Positions 25,530-38,269 of a DNA stretch of 64,000 bases are shown here, piece by piece (position 1 is the first letter of the stretch; every line of letters begins with the position of its first letter). Below the pieces are notes generated by a model. It saw nothing but the letters and a program-made list of their open reading frames with translations, had not been told where the DNA came from and searched no databases. The stretch is taken from assembly GCA_947623455.1 (NCBI GenBank), contig OX392538.1, forward strand, positions 1,860,001-1,924,000. The letters are read 5' to 3'. The DNA comes from Mimachlamys varia. Its lineage: Eukaryota; Mollusca; Bivalvia; Pectinida; Pectinidae. Both the position numbers and the translations under genes were made by a program.

Positions 25530-28500
25530 ATGGAAATCAAAAGATACCTCATTCTTCTCATCGTTGCATCTTTGTTATTTGTTGCAAGAGCACAAGACGA
25601 CGACGAAGAGGAGGACGAAGAAGGTATACTTTCAAACGACTGTCACATTCCGTTGATATATTTATTTTGATTCGTTCCATCACCCCCCCCCCCCCCCTCC
25701 CATTTGACTGTTTGACTTCATTTAGGCCTACCGCGGGGTCCCATCGTCGGAAACCCACGGTGCAATTCTCTGACCTCTGCATACCGAGAATCAATGGAAA
25801 CTCTCGTTTTCGTACTAAAATAGTAGCCAATAATTTTGATAGTTTCATCCGTGACTACATCCTGCCGGGATATCCCGTTTAATTTGTAGTACCGCCTGTC
25901 AACAAAACCTGTAGATTGTGTTATAATTGTGTCAATTGTGATTAAAATATAAGGTCCTACTATACGGAGATTGACATCAGCGTCATGCCTACAGAAATGT
26001 ACTGGTCGTGGTCACGAGAAACGACCATTCTGATTGGGCAAAATCTCTGAATAAACTTCTATTCGTGGAAAGATTTAGATCGATTCTGGCCCACGGTATG
26101 CAAACGTCAGAAAAGTGTACCGTGGGTTTCCAACGATGACCGGGTCCAGTTATTGGGAAATATAAATAGGAAATTGTGTCTTTAATGATATGAAACATAA
26201 GCTATAGACCTAGAATAGTATCAAATAACAATCATTTGTTATAATAGTGTGGTAAAATTAGGCAGCGTTAAGCCCTTGAGTCTAACGTCCAGACTTTTGG
26301 CTCAATCACAGGGACATGCAAAGACATTTATATTGATATTGTTTGACTTACAGTCGCTGAGATATAACACACCCAGCGACTGTGATATAACACTGTATGC
26401 AACTGTTAATTAATCTTGAATCCATTCTTGTCATCTAATAATAATAAGTAACATCTAAAAGTATGTGAGGGAGAAGCACTAACTTATTTCTGTGTATATA
26501 AATATCATTATGCTTCGCAATAGACTTCAATGCCATGTAAGAAGGACTAATCTTATTGATTGTTTGCTTACAGATATCGAGGAAGAAGGCAGCGATAGTG
26601 TTCTGGTGTTAACGGGTGACAACTTTGATGATACCATAGCAGCCCATGATACTGTTTTGGTGGAGTTTTATGCTCCTTGGTAAATATCTATGGTCAATAT
26701 TTTTGTAAAATGCCACCAACAGGGATCGAACCTGGGATCTTAGTTTGACATTGGCAAAAAATCACAGCAAACAGTCAAATTTTTGTTCCTCAAAGTGACA
26801 TCTTATTAGGATATATTTTCAAATCTGGAGATGAAAAATGGTAATATTCACTAATATCACTTACATATTAGGCTGGGTAAAGGCCTGATTATCAAGTTAA
26901 TTCGTCAAAAGTTCATCAGAACGCCGAGGGTGAATTGAAACTGCATTAACAGATTGGCTTGACCATCTGATTGATTATTTTTGTCTTGGCACATTTATGG
27001 TTGATGTATCAATTAAGTTATAAATCAGGGATTGGTGGCCTAGTCGCTATTACATAACAGAATTTTAACAGTCATGGCATGCCAGGATTACAGTACCATA
27101 ATCACGCTATCCACTTAAACATATAGCCTTTTCTAGTAATTTACCAATGCTTTTCATGCATTGCTATTAAAAATGTCTCTGCCATTACATAATAGCAACA
27201 ACAATGGGTTGCTTTTTAAATTCAGATGATCTGAAACTGAAAAATGTTTGTAAATAATATTAAAAGTAATAAATGCTATGTGTTATTAAACCGGACAATA
27301 TGACTTTGTAGGTGTGGCCATTGTAAACAGCTGGAACCTGAATATGCTGCTGCTGCAGAACAGCTGGCTCAGAATTCACCGCCAGTCATTCTAGCCAAAG
27401 TTGATGCCACTCAGGAATCGGAGCTAGCAAGCAGGTATTTAGCATGAATTTGTTTATCTTTTTTGGGACATTTATTTGGATGTGACCTAGATTTACCTGC
27501 CAGTGTCGCTTACCCTTCCAGAACACTTGGGTCTTATTCTCTTGCACTTTTTTAAGTTGCTAGGTGTTAATCTTTCCTTTGCCCATTGCTTAATAAATTT
27601 TTAGTTAGAATTATTTGGATTGCTAAATGATTGAGGAATGTTTTATATGATAGGTTTATCTTGTGACTAAGGACATGATGGTCACTACTTTTTAACTATC
27701 ATTATAAATAACAGTTTTTGAATGTGCCTTTTAGATCTACCATTGGCTACTGGCTATTTGTGACTGTTATACAGAGATATAAGTGTTATATATGTTAATT
27801 GTAGATTTGATGTATCTGGATATCCCACTCTGACGTTTTTCAAAGGAGGAGTTGCCAATGAATATGAGGGGCCAAGAGAAAAACAAGGTAAGCTTGTTAT
27901 ACATTATAAACTTTTTTGTTATTTTGGAATGGAGTTCCGTCAAATACACCAAAATCTTTGCCAACATTTGTTTCCATTAATGTTGTGTTTTTTTGGGGGG
28001 TTTGGTTAACATAATGGAAGTCTTAATCATTATACCCCTGCAACAAAGCTAGGGAGGAGGGTATACTGGAATCAGACTGTCTGTCCGTCGATCTGTCAGA
28101 ATTGTACCTCCTACTCCTCTTAGGTTTATGCAATGATTTTGATGAAACTACACAAAAGTTGTTAAACTTGTACTTCCCAGAATACCATTAAGTTCCTTAT
28201 GGCCCTTCTCTTCTAAAGAGGGTACATCATTTTACTGAAATGGCTAATTATTTCAAAAGCGCGAAGTATTTGGTATTCAACTATACCTTGGAATGTTGAA
28301 GGCATTAAGGAAAGCTACTCAACTGACACATTTCTATGGTCATAGGGTCAGAGGTCATAGATAAGTTACCTAACTGAAATTGGCCATTACCTTTAACCGT
28401 TAAAGATATCTTGATGACACATGCAGTTAACCAGAAACAGCTTCAAATGCTTTGTAAAGCAGTGTCAGTTCACTGTGACCTTAAAGTTAGCCTCAAGGTC

Positions 28501-31500
28501 AAAGGCAACTTCAAGATCAACAGGAAAAAGATAAAAAAAACATTCAAAAGTGTTCGCCAATGTGATGCCATTGGTCCCTAACTGTGTTTTGCTTAAACTT
28601 TGTTTGCAAGCATATGATGGCATTGTAAACTCTCTCCAAGCATTATGTGTGACTACCAGTTTTCATCGTATAATTTCACAGGAGGCAGTTTCTCTTATAA
28701 GGTGAAATTAAATGTAATAATGAATAAATGAGATAAAATATTTTGATAAATTTCAAATGAATATGTGCAATGTTTTCAGGAATATTTTGAAGAGGAAACA
28801 TACATTTTTGTTCATAAAAACAATGTAGGTATTCAGAAAACTTCTCTACTGACAACTGCCAAAGTCAGGAGGTCAAAGATCAAAATTTAAATTACGTTAC
28901 TGGAGTGGCCAATTTTACACATGCAGGCTTAATTGTGACAAATTTCCAATCAAAGGTCACTATATTTAGTATATATATATATATATACCCTGTGTGTGTG
29001 ACATTATATGCCCTGAGGGCTTTGTGACTATATTTATACCCTGTGTGTGACTAATCTATATAATATTTTATACCCTGTGTGTGACCTTGTATACCCTGTG
29101 TGTGACTAATCTATGTAATATTTTATACCCTGTGTGTGACCTTGTATACCCTGTGTGTGACCTTGTATACCCTGTGTGTGACCTTGTATACCCTGTGTGT
29201 GACTAATCTATGTAATATTTTATACCCTGTGTGTGACTAATCTATATAATATTTTATACCTTGTGTGTGACCTTGTATACCCTGTGTGTTGTAGGTATAG
29301 TACAGTATATGAAGGAGAGGGCGTCGCCTGACTGGAAGCCACCTGTAGATTCTGTAGTGACTGTTACCACGGATACCTTCCAGGAATTTATTGACAGCGC
29401 TGACTTGGTATTACTGGAGTTCTATGCTCCATGGTAAGGAATCAATATGTCGAGCTGTTCCAGTATTAAGCTCTCTGACTCAACTGATATTATAGAAGAT
29501 ATTTCCTTTCAGAAATATTCTACTGTTTGTAAAATAATATAGATTGCATTATCTGTTTCTCTAGTTTCTGAGAGTGCAATTGAAACTGAATTTCACTATT
29601 CTTTGCTGATCTCAAAACGTTTTTCATATCAGTTAAACTCATTTGGCATAAGAAAATAAATATTATAAAGAATCTGTTTTATTGTTAATGTAACAGAAGC
29701 CATTATGAATATATTTAAGTAATCTGCTTTTATCCGATTTATAACTATAAAGACTGTAGTGACAAAGTAGTTCACAAAGTTGTAGAAGTAAAAGGATGAA
29801 GATTTGTTTTTAATATTCTTCACACTAGTTGGAAATATCTGTTTGTAGACTGCTGTTGTGTCATTGTGTGTTTAAATTTGTTAATAGGTGTGGACATTGC
29901 AAAAAGTTGGCTCCAGACTATGAGAAGGCGGCCAAGCGACTGGCTAACATAGATGAACCTATCCCCCTAGGAAAGGTAGACGCTACAGTAGAAACAGAGC
30001 TGGCTACACGATTTGATGTGACTGGCTACCCTACCTTAAAAATGTTCAGGAAAGGACGGGACTCAGAATACAATGGAGAAAGAGACCTGTCTGGTAAAAT
30101 ATACAGCCTAAAGACATAGATTTTATATTTAAAGTCAATTTACTAGTAGTTCAATTTAAATAAATCAAAATTCAATGGCATAAACTGGGACGGATTAATA
30201 ATAACTTAAACAAACTTTGTAACTAAAAGGAGGCTTGCGCTTAACTTGAATTGAATGTCAAAGTGTCTTTCTGTATTTGCAGGAATTATCAACTACATGA
30301 TGAAGCAGCAGGGTGAGGCCTCGAAACTCAAAAACGGAACAAAAGAGGTGAAACAATACATGCTTAAGGACCAGGTCACCATCGTCGGCTTCTTTGACAA
30401 CATCAATGATCCACTTCTACGTGTCTACATGGACGCAGGTAACTGGGAAACGTTATCAGATAAGGACCTTATTTCTAATAAGATAATGACCTTATTTCTA
30501 ATGAGATAAGGACCTTATTTCTAATGAGATAATGACCTTATTTCTAATGAGATAATGACCTTATTTCTAATGAGATAATGAACTTATTTCTAATGAGATA
30601 ATGACCTTATTTCTAATGAGATAATGACCTTATTTCTAATGAGATAAGGACCTTATTTCTAATGAGATAAGGACCTTGGGCCGGTTGTTCAAAGGTCTAT
30701 TAAATTAAACCTCCATTATCTTTAAATTGAGCTTTAAATGTAGATAAAATTTTAATCCACAATTAGTTAATCATGGATTAAAAATGTGTTGTTCAAAAGG
30801 TTCATTAAAGGTCAATAAGTTAATGGAGTTAATGAAGGTTTAATTGGGAATCCTCAATTAAACCTCATTTAAATAAGGGGTTTCCCAGGAATTCCCAATC
30901 TAAATGGCGTCAAAACATCCGAGGGCAGAAACTCGGCAGCGATGAACTTGAGCTCTTCACATTTGTGAGCAGCACACGGACGTCATAAATAAAAGATAAT
31001 TAGGCTTACTTCAAATGCGACAAATGAGGACAGGAAGAGAGTCTGGAATATGATAGCTACAGAAATGAATGCAAATAAGTCAAACGAAAGTTGTTTAGAA
31101 GTTATGTAGGGTGTGAAATACTACTGCCGAATACATTCAAAATATTTTTTTTTAAACACAGAACAATATTAGTGGGCCGCCGTCCTAATATAATGAACTG
31201 AATAAACCATCGTAGCAGTGGAAGGTTAATAACCCCTGCTGAAACGTTTTCATGTTAAAGTAAAATGGCGCTTCACAATACGCTCTGTAAATCGGTATTT
31301 TTTAATGATTGTATGCTATACTACCGTATTAATTATTAAATGAATATAATAGAAAGAAGAATTCAACACGGCCAAGAACAGTATAATATATAGACATTCA
31401 TAAACGCCACAAAAGCAGCATTCGCCCTCTATATTGGGCCGTTTTGTTATTTTGTAACAGCTTGGGGTATTACGCTCTACGTCATCAGAGTTGCGCTTTA

Positions 31501-34500
31501 CAAAATTATGGGATGTAGGTGAATTGTCAACAAACAGACAATAAATTGTCTTAAACATACGCCAGTTGTAAGTAGATTTTTTCTATTGGATGTTTACATA
31601 CACATAACGATTTTCTTTCCCCCCCCCCCCCCCCCCCCCCGCAACCCCATACTTTTGTAACGTGTCCCTGTGGCCGTAATGACCTTGCAGTTAACGAACG
31701 CGGTTCCCTTCAACTCCAAGAATATCAAACAACAGGTTCATCCCCATTATGAAGTCATGAAGCAGAACTTTGCAGTTTTGACTATTTAATCTTGGTTTAA
31801 TGGAGTCCTTAACCTTCATTTAATATCGGGGAGTTAATCAAGTTTTAATCTTTCTTTAAAGTTAATGAACGTTTGTGCAACGTAACATTTTCTGGAAATG
31901 ACGTCATAAAGTTAATCATGGTTTAATTGAGCTTTAATCCTCGATTAACTTTTAATCAACCTTTGAACAACCGGCCCCTTATTTCTAAGGAGAGAAGGAC
32001 TTTATTTCTAATGAGATAAGGACCTTATTTCTAATGAAATAAAGAACTTATTTCTAATGAGATAATGACCTTATTTCTAATGAGATAAGGACATTATTTC
32101 TAATGAGATAATGAACTTATTTCTAATGAGATAATGACCTTATTTCTAATGAGATAATGAACTTATTTCTAATGAGATAAGGACCTTATTTCTAATGAGA
32201 TAAGGACCTTATTTCTAAGGAGATAAGGACCTAATTTCTAATGAGATAAGGACATTATTTCTAATGAGATAAGGACCTTATTTCTAAGGAGATAATGACG
32301 TTCTATGATGTCACATCAATTATAAGATAGCCATTGTTTCAGCAAAGTACAAAATATTTCCTTCTTTCAAGGATTTTCATATAATTCCTCTTGACCTCGA
32401 CTTGGTTGATATCTATTTCACAGTTTTTATTACCACATATTCACCTGAATGAAATATAGACTTGAAACTTTTATCTGTAATAAATATGGGAGTAGAATTT
32501 GCTTCTTCAGTATTTGACGTTTTGTGGATTCTATTCTTTAAGCTGTGTTATACAATGTTACTGTACTTTTAGTTACACATCATAGCTGAAATGTAACTCT
32601 CTGAACAGCTAATGACCTGCTAATATAACTTTGTGAACAACCAATGACTCTGTGAACAGCTAATGACCTGCTAATATGACTCTGTGAACAGCTAATGACC
32701 TGCTAATATAACTTTGTGAACAGCTAATGACCTGCTAATGTAACTTTGTGAACAGCTAATGACCTGCAATATAACTTTGTGAACAGCTAATGACCTGCTA
32801 ATATAACTTTGTGAACAGCTAATGACCTGCTGATGTAACTCTGTGAACAGCTGATGACCTGCTAGTGTAACTCTGAACAGCTAATGACCTGTTAAAATAA
32901 CTCTGTGAACAGCTAATGACCTGCTAATATAACTTTGTGAACAGCTAATGACCTGCTAATATAACTTTGTGAACAGCTAATGACCTGCTAATATAACTCT
33001 CTGAACAGCTAATGACCTGCTGATGTAACTCTGTGAACAGCTGATGACCTGCTAGTGTAACTCTGAATAGCTAATGACCTGTTAAAATAACTCTGTGAAC
33101 AGCTAATGACCTGCTAATATAACTTTGTGAACAGCTAATGACCTGCTAATGTAACTCTGTGAACAGCTAATGACCTTCGAGAGGACTTCACCTTTGGACA
33201 TACTGTTTCCAAGGAGGCCAGAGATTCCTACAAGGTGAACCCCAAGTCTGTGGTGGTGTTTACTCCGGAGAGATTCTACACCAAGTACGAACCCAAGTGG
33301 CACATCTTCAACATGGTGAGACATTCGGAACCGAAATAAAAATTTTATGAAGTACATGTCATTTTAAGGCATGCACTCATGGTAGGCTGAGAAAATGTAT
33401 AATTATGCAGGTAAATCAGGAAATCTTTGATAAAACAAAATCAAAACTTTTTAATGTCAGTTTGGATTTCTTCTGCACCCCGGTATATAGGTTAGTGTGG
33501 TACTAACTACTTAACCCTAATGTCACGTTTTAACATTGCCAAATTAATGTTTGTTTGTAGGGTTGAATTAATGTTATCCTATATGTACAGGTTGAGGATA
33601 CGACTCCGGAGGACGTACAGAAGTTTATCCAGGAACACAAACACCCGCTGGTCGGTCAGTACACGGCTGAGCGCGAGAAACACTTCAAGAACCGACGTCC
33701 ACTCTGTCTGGTTTTCTATGCTGTAGACTGGAGCTTCGACCACAGAGAAGGTACAGTGGTGTTAAAGGTGGTTTGATGTAGATGTTATTTGTTAGTTTAT
33801 CATGGAGATTAATGTCCTGTAGGTTACAGGATGAAGGGCTATCAAGTTGTTTAATTTATCACATAACTGACCCATTCAGTCATGTCATAAATATGGTATT
33901 ACACACGTGTAATTACACTATTGTGACGTCATAAGCAAATGACGTTTTATGACGTCATATTATTGTCTCGGTAGTGAGAATTGTACCGTCAAAGAACAAA
34001 TTTGCCTTTCTTATAGAGAATGAACTTGAGAGTTTTGGTGTATTTTCTCATATTACATTGACACTTGTGTAAGATCCTCTATATATGACCTTGACATCCA
34101 AGATTATAAGAATAATGATATTTCTGAGTCACCAGGCTTACCTAGCTATAATTGATTTTCAGATAGATTTATAGATAATGTTGACTTCCACTTGAGGTAG
34201 AATCTAAGACAGTTGTCTGATTGTGAGAACACATTTCCAGTGATCCAGGATAACTGAATGGAATTTTGTCTGTATGTTCAGGGATGAATGTCAATTTATT
34301 TGTTCTAAGGAATGGCTTCTGAAACACACTTTCATGTTTAGCTTGAATCATGTTTTAAGAAGTTTAAATTTCTTATCAAGACTGGTAAACTGAGATTATG
34401 AAACCTTGGATCATGAAGCAATGTTGCACTTCCAAGTTTTGCTGAGCCTATCATTTTCATGATGTTTTTGTGATGTGACGTTTAGACAATTTTAGACTTA

Positions 34501-35831
34501 ACATGGCAGAAAACTGAATGGTTGTTTGGTCATTCTGAATCGGCTTTAATATATTTTGCAAATATCTCTAAACACCAGGTGATGTTGAGTCTTTGTTGTA
34601 ACCTTGGTGTTTATGGCTACATGGCTAAGTATTGATATATATTATAGATACTCCTGTAAGTACTATAAAATTGTTGACACCATGTTTACCTGTGTTACCA
34701 TAGCTACACAACTTTGGAGGAATCGTATCGCTGGGGTGGCCGCAGCCAACAAAGACATCCTGTTTGCGGTGGCAGACGAAGACGACAACAAGCGACTTAT
34801 TTCTGAGTTCCGTCTGGAAGAGTCTGGAGAAGAACTAAACATTGGTTGCTATGACAGCAAGAACCGTCGATTCAAATTGGATGACATGGATGAGTGGGAG
34901 GATGATGATGTTGAGGAGTTCCTCGGCAAATTCCGCAAAGGTGAGTAGGTTGACCTTTAGATGACATTAGATGTTGAGTTTGTATACTTACAAAACAAAT
35001 TGTAGTGGAACTGGGCTGGATCGATAATCGGTGACTAGGTAGCTCAACCGGTAGAGTATCTATCTAAAGTGGAAGGTTCAACCCTTGTCTGGCCGTGCAT
35101 TTGACTACTCTGATAAAGTCTAGGATGACTTGTGTCTGTAGTAAATACAAATCATCATATATGGGATTCAGGTAGTGAAATTCAAGATGGATCATCAACA
35201 AGAATTGTTACATATTCCTTTTGGGCCTAATTGTTTTGAAGATTTGTTATGTATTAATTGACATGGAAATAAGAATGTCAATTCTCAGTGTCAGAAAATG
35301 TTTCTGACCTACTGGCGGCCGTGGCCTTGGATCACACTCAGCTGCTGTCTTAGATACTTTATAAGACAGAACTGACCTATTACAAGTAAGCTAAACAAAT
35401 GATCTTAATTTGCAGGAAAATTGAAGCAGATCATCAAATCACAGAAAGTGCCAAAGAAGCAGTCGGGTCCCGTGGTGACAGTGGTAGGAAACTCCTTTAA
35501 GGATATCGTCATGGACCCAACCAAAGATGTCCTCATTGAACTGTACGCCCCCTGGTGTGGCCATTGTAAGTCACTCACACCCAAGTATATTGAGCTTGCC
35601 AAGCGTTTCAAGAACGAAAAGAATCTTGTGATTGCCAAAATGGACGCTACAGCAAACGAGGCTCCAGAGGCATACCGTGTTGGCGGTTTCCCTACGATCT
35701 ACTGGGCCCCCGCCAACAACAAGGAGAACCCAGTTCAATACGATCGCCAACGTGAGGTTGACGACTTCGAAAAGTTCATCAAAGAAAAAGCAACAGTTTC
35801 ATGTGGGAAGGGATTAAAAGAGGAACTTTAA
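25530..35831 (+). CDS. PDIA4: Protein disulfide-isomerase A4 (ERp72), complete
   Basis: Eleven coding exons: 25530-25623, 26574-26679, 27312-27434, 27805-27887, 29295-29433, 29888-30093, 30283-30438, 33167-33315, 33591-33750, 34704-34940, 35416-35831. All have GT-AG introns and matching phases. The product is 622 aa (human about 645). It begins with a signal peptide ([21 protein letters not shown]), then an acidic stretch (DDDEEEDEE) as in ERp72. Three catalytic thioredoxin domains follow the a0-a-b-b'-a' plan, with CGHC at about residues 68-71, 183-186 and 532-535. The middle b/b' part includes [14 protein letters not shown] and [11 protein letters not shown]. The C-terminus is KEEL, the ER-retrieval signal. 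It is a lumenal oxidoreductase and chaperone that forms and rearranges disulfides in secretory proteins. All active-site motifs are intact. Intron 7 (30439-33166) is almost entirely repeats. Confidence -1.
25733..26150. mobile_element. Inverted-repeat element (MITE-like) in PDIA4 intron 1
   Basis: Arms of about 55 bp at 25733-25790 and 26095-26150 are reverse complements, for example CGTCGGAAACCCACGGT against ACCGTGGGTTTCCAACG. The roughly 420-bp element sits within 110 bp of exon 1. A poly-C run (about 17) lies just upstream at 25683. Target duplications not resolved. Confidence -1.
28020..28960. repeat. Probable interspersed repeat in PDIA4 intron 4
   Basis: Begins near TTATACCCCTGCAACAAAGC and GGGAGGAGGGTATACTGG, followed by CTGTCCGTCGATCTGTC, a layout recurring in mollusc interspersed repeats. 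Boundaries and class are uncertain; no coding remnant seen. Confidence -1.
28970..29294 (+). repeat. Minisatellite abutting the acceptor of PDIA4 exon 5
   Basis: About a dozen copies of TACCCTGTGTGTGAC with longer variants containing TAATCTATRTAATATTT. The array runs directly into the acceptor CCCTGTGTGTTGTAG at 29294, so the last unit supplies the polypyrimidine-like tract. Exon bases are not copied. Confidence -1.
30455..32300 (+). repeat. 24-bp minisatellite at the donor end of PDIA4 intron 7, split by a transposon
   Basis: Units of AATGAGATAATGACCTTATTTCT begin about 20 bp after the donor at 30439 and continue on both sides of the element at 30678-31977. About 10 copies precede and about 14 follow the insertion. 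The exon itself is not copied. Confidence -1.
30678..31977. mobile_element. PIF/Harbinger-type non-autonomous element (1,300 bp)
   Basis: Terminal inverted repeats begin GGGCCGGTTGTTCAAAGGT and the right end is their complement. Flanking 3-bp CTT (30675-30677 and 31978-31980) is a clean target duplication; deleting the element plus one CTT restores the host repeat GACCTTATTTCT. Internally, a short frame (31022-31108) reads [17 protein letters not shown], resembling the Myb/SANT-like DNA-binding protein encoded by Harbinger elements, and soon stops. A 20-plus poly-C run lies at 31620. No transposase found. Subterminal AATTAAACC/GGTTTAATT repeats are present. Confidence -1.
32570..33176 (+). 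repeat. Minisatellite copying the acceptor of PDIA4 exon 8 (about 32-bp unit, about 17 copies)
   Basis: Units read TGTGAACAG, CTAATGACCT, GCTAATATAACTT. The authentic acceptor is the last copy: GTGAACAG|CTAATGACCTTCGAG, exon start 33167. Thus the 3' splice site and first 10 coding bases are repeated upstream. An upstream acceptor would hit TAA within seven codons. Confidence -1.
35020..35100 (+). mobile_element. tRNA-derived SINE fragment in PDIA4 intron 10
   Basis: Box A-like TAGCTCAACCGGTAGAG and box B-like GGTTCAACCC are correctly spaced for a tRNA-like RNA polymerase III promoter. Stems are imperfect, so a functional tRNA is unlikely. Confidence -1.
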
Positions 35832-37610
35832 TATCAAATACCTAAGTTTAAATTTTATCTTGATAGCAGAATGCATTCATTTATTTTTGAGAAAAAAATA
35901 CCCAGCAAGATTTAATGAAATGAATTTCAGGTAATTTTCGTTTAAAAATAGCATTATTATGTGACTAAGGTAAACCAACTTACCTTTAAAAATATCCTTT
36001 TAATTATATTGTTAGAGAAATTTTATTAAGTGAAAAGACTGCTGTATGGTATTATTTGATTAACCAAGATATTTATTATAATGGCTATTCCATAGTTAAT
36101 CGTATGGGGAGGTGGGAGTTACATGTATCAATATATCATGGGTGTTTGGGTTAAAACCAGATCTACCTACTATTCCTTATATTAAATCACATTTAATATT
36201 TGATGATATTTGTGGGATGGGTGTTGAGGGCTTCCCTCCCCTCACGTAATGGTTTAATAGTTCTGGAACAGCCCTAAATATTTTTTTTTTATTAGATGGA
36301 GCCTCTGCGGTTAAAGTTTGGGGAGACTTGTCTGGTTTAATATTTTGTAGATTGTTAAAAGTACACATCTATTTAAACTTTCTGGTAAAGATCATTTATA
36401 ACAGTTTTATTTACATGACATATTCTTGGTGCAGATGTACTTGAAGTGAACATATTAATTCCCTTATAGCCACAATAGAAATTTTGCGGTGGGTAGAGGA
36501 AATCATGGTCGAAATATACCAATTGTCAAAGTGGATAAATGTATTTTTCTTAATTTTGTCCAACTTTAGTAGAGATTGTGAGTATAAGAAGTCCTTTTTC
36601 TATTGTGTGTAATTTGGATGGTGATGAAGGACATCTATGTTCCCTCAGAAAGTGTGTATAGTTTGGGTTGGTAGACGGCGCCAATTTTTCATGTGCGTGC
36701 GAATGTGTAATACATGTCGTTTTCTCCTTGGTATGTGTGTGTGTGTGTGTATTGGGAAGGTATGTTAGTGTACTTATTATAATAAGTATTTTACATTGTT
36801 GGTCAAAAATTGACATGATGATTTACAGTCAAGCATTGACTTGTTTTAAGTGATTTCTGTTAGTGCTACAGGGAAATGTTCATGAATGAGTTATACAGCA
36901 TTAGAAAGTTAGGAGATATTCAGATGATAAAATTGAGACCCATCACCTCCGGGAGTCAGGGTTTATCATCTCACTAATATCATATTTGTTTCTTTTTGTT
37001 AATGTTTTAAAAGAGCCCATTCCAAGACATGCTGTACTTTTTCATGATAATATATTTCGTCTCCTAACTTTAAACGGAATTGAAATGAAACTATTGTCAG
37101 CGACATATTTCGATATTGTTTTATTAACATGTTTTCCTACCATCATCATCATCGAATATTCAGTGTCAGGGAAAATTCATTTCTGAGAAGAATTTAATTT
37201 TCAGTTTATCTTTCCCTGATGAGGAATACCTGTCATCAGGGACCGATTAAATGTGCTACAACAGTTTATAGTTATTATTTATAACGGAGTGTCGGCTACG
37301 GTCCTTTGTATTATCTCTAGTTTTGTGCAGTATTTTCTTGTTTACATACTTGTACAAGTTTACACGTGTAATTTGCTGTTTTCCGCCTATTTGGTTGTGT
37401 TATTACTTTAAAATAGGGAAACATTTTCAGATGTGACAGTATTCACAGAACTTTATTCATCACATCATTCTAAAAAGGGATTGTAACACATTACCAAAAA
37501 TTCTTGTTTGAGTTTTAAGTGACGGTTTTTTTCTGAATTGTAAGGAATTTTGATCATGTATAATAGAGGTACTATGCAAGCGAGGAATAAATGAGTTTCT
37601 AAAAATCAGG
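35832..37610 (+). other. PDIA4 3'UTR and probable polyadenylation region
   Basis: Unique AT-rich sequence after the stop codon. The first good AATAAA is at 37586-37591, suggesting a 3'UTR of about 1.75 kb; earlier sites are possible. A (GT)9 microsatellite lies at about 36735. Confidence -1.
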
Positions 37611-38265
37611 GTTTTGAGTTATCTATCAACACAGTTACAAGACTCACATATTGGTAAAATGTTATCTTTTTAAACCATTTGTTTAACATTAGATATATAA
37701 ATCTCTGGATGAATTACAGCCATACATCAAATTCTATTGACCAAGCAGAAGACGCTTACTCTTCCGGAACACCTGGTCGTATTCTCTTTGCTTTTGCGAG
37801 AGTCTCCATGTAAATCTTTCCTTTGTTCCTATTTTGCCTCTAGTTCAATTGATTTAAGAGTTCGGATTATGGTTTTGTTGACGCTTTGGTATTTTCTGTT
37901 TTTTTGTTGTTGATACTTTGTGAGAGTAATACGAAGGGTATGCATAACATCAACAAGTGACACTTATTCAAGATAATAGAAGTCATCACAGCAGCTGATT
38001 GGTGGAGACAAAAGTGATACCTTTCAAATTCGGGAGGTACTGCCTGTTGGTGATTTGAACCTTAGCTTTCCTCCACCCCTTAAACCTGGCATGTCCTTAA
38101 ATGACCGAAGCTGAATACGATTTAAAGCCCTATTAAACCAAACCAAGTTATATGGGTCGCCCTATATAGATGGCCACAATTCATCCAACTGACCCGAAAA
38201 ACTAACTACCATGGTTGATAAATATTATTTCTAACAGAACTTTTTGAAATTTTGCACTCATTAAT
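37611..38265. other. Intergenic sequence downstream of PDIA4
   Basis: No gene seen. The segment at about 37735-37850 (ACGCTTACTCTTCCGGAACACCTGG and following) is alignable with PDIA4 intron 3 at about 27495-27590, indicating a diverged dispersed repeat. Confidence -1.
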
Positions 38266-38269
38266 TGCA

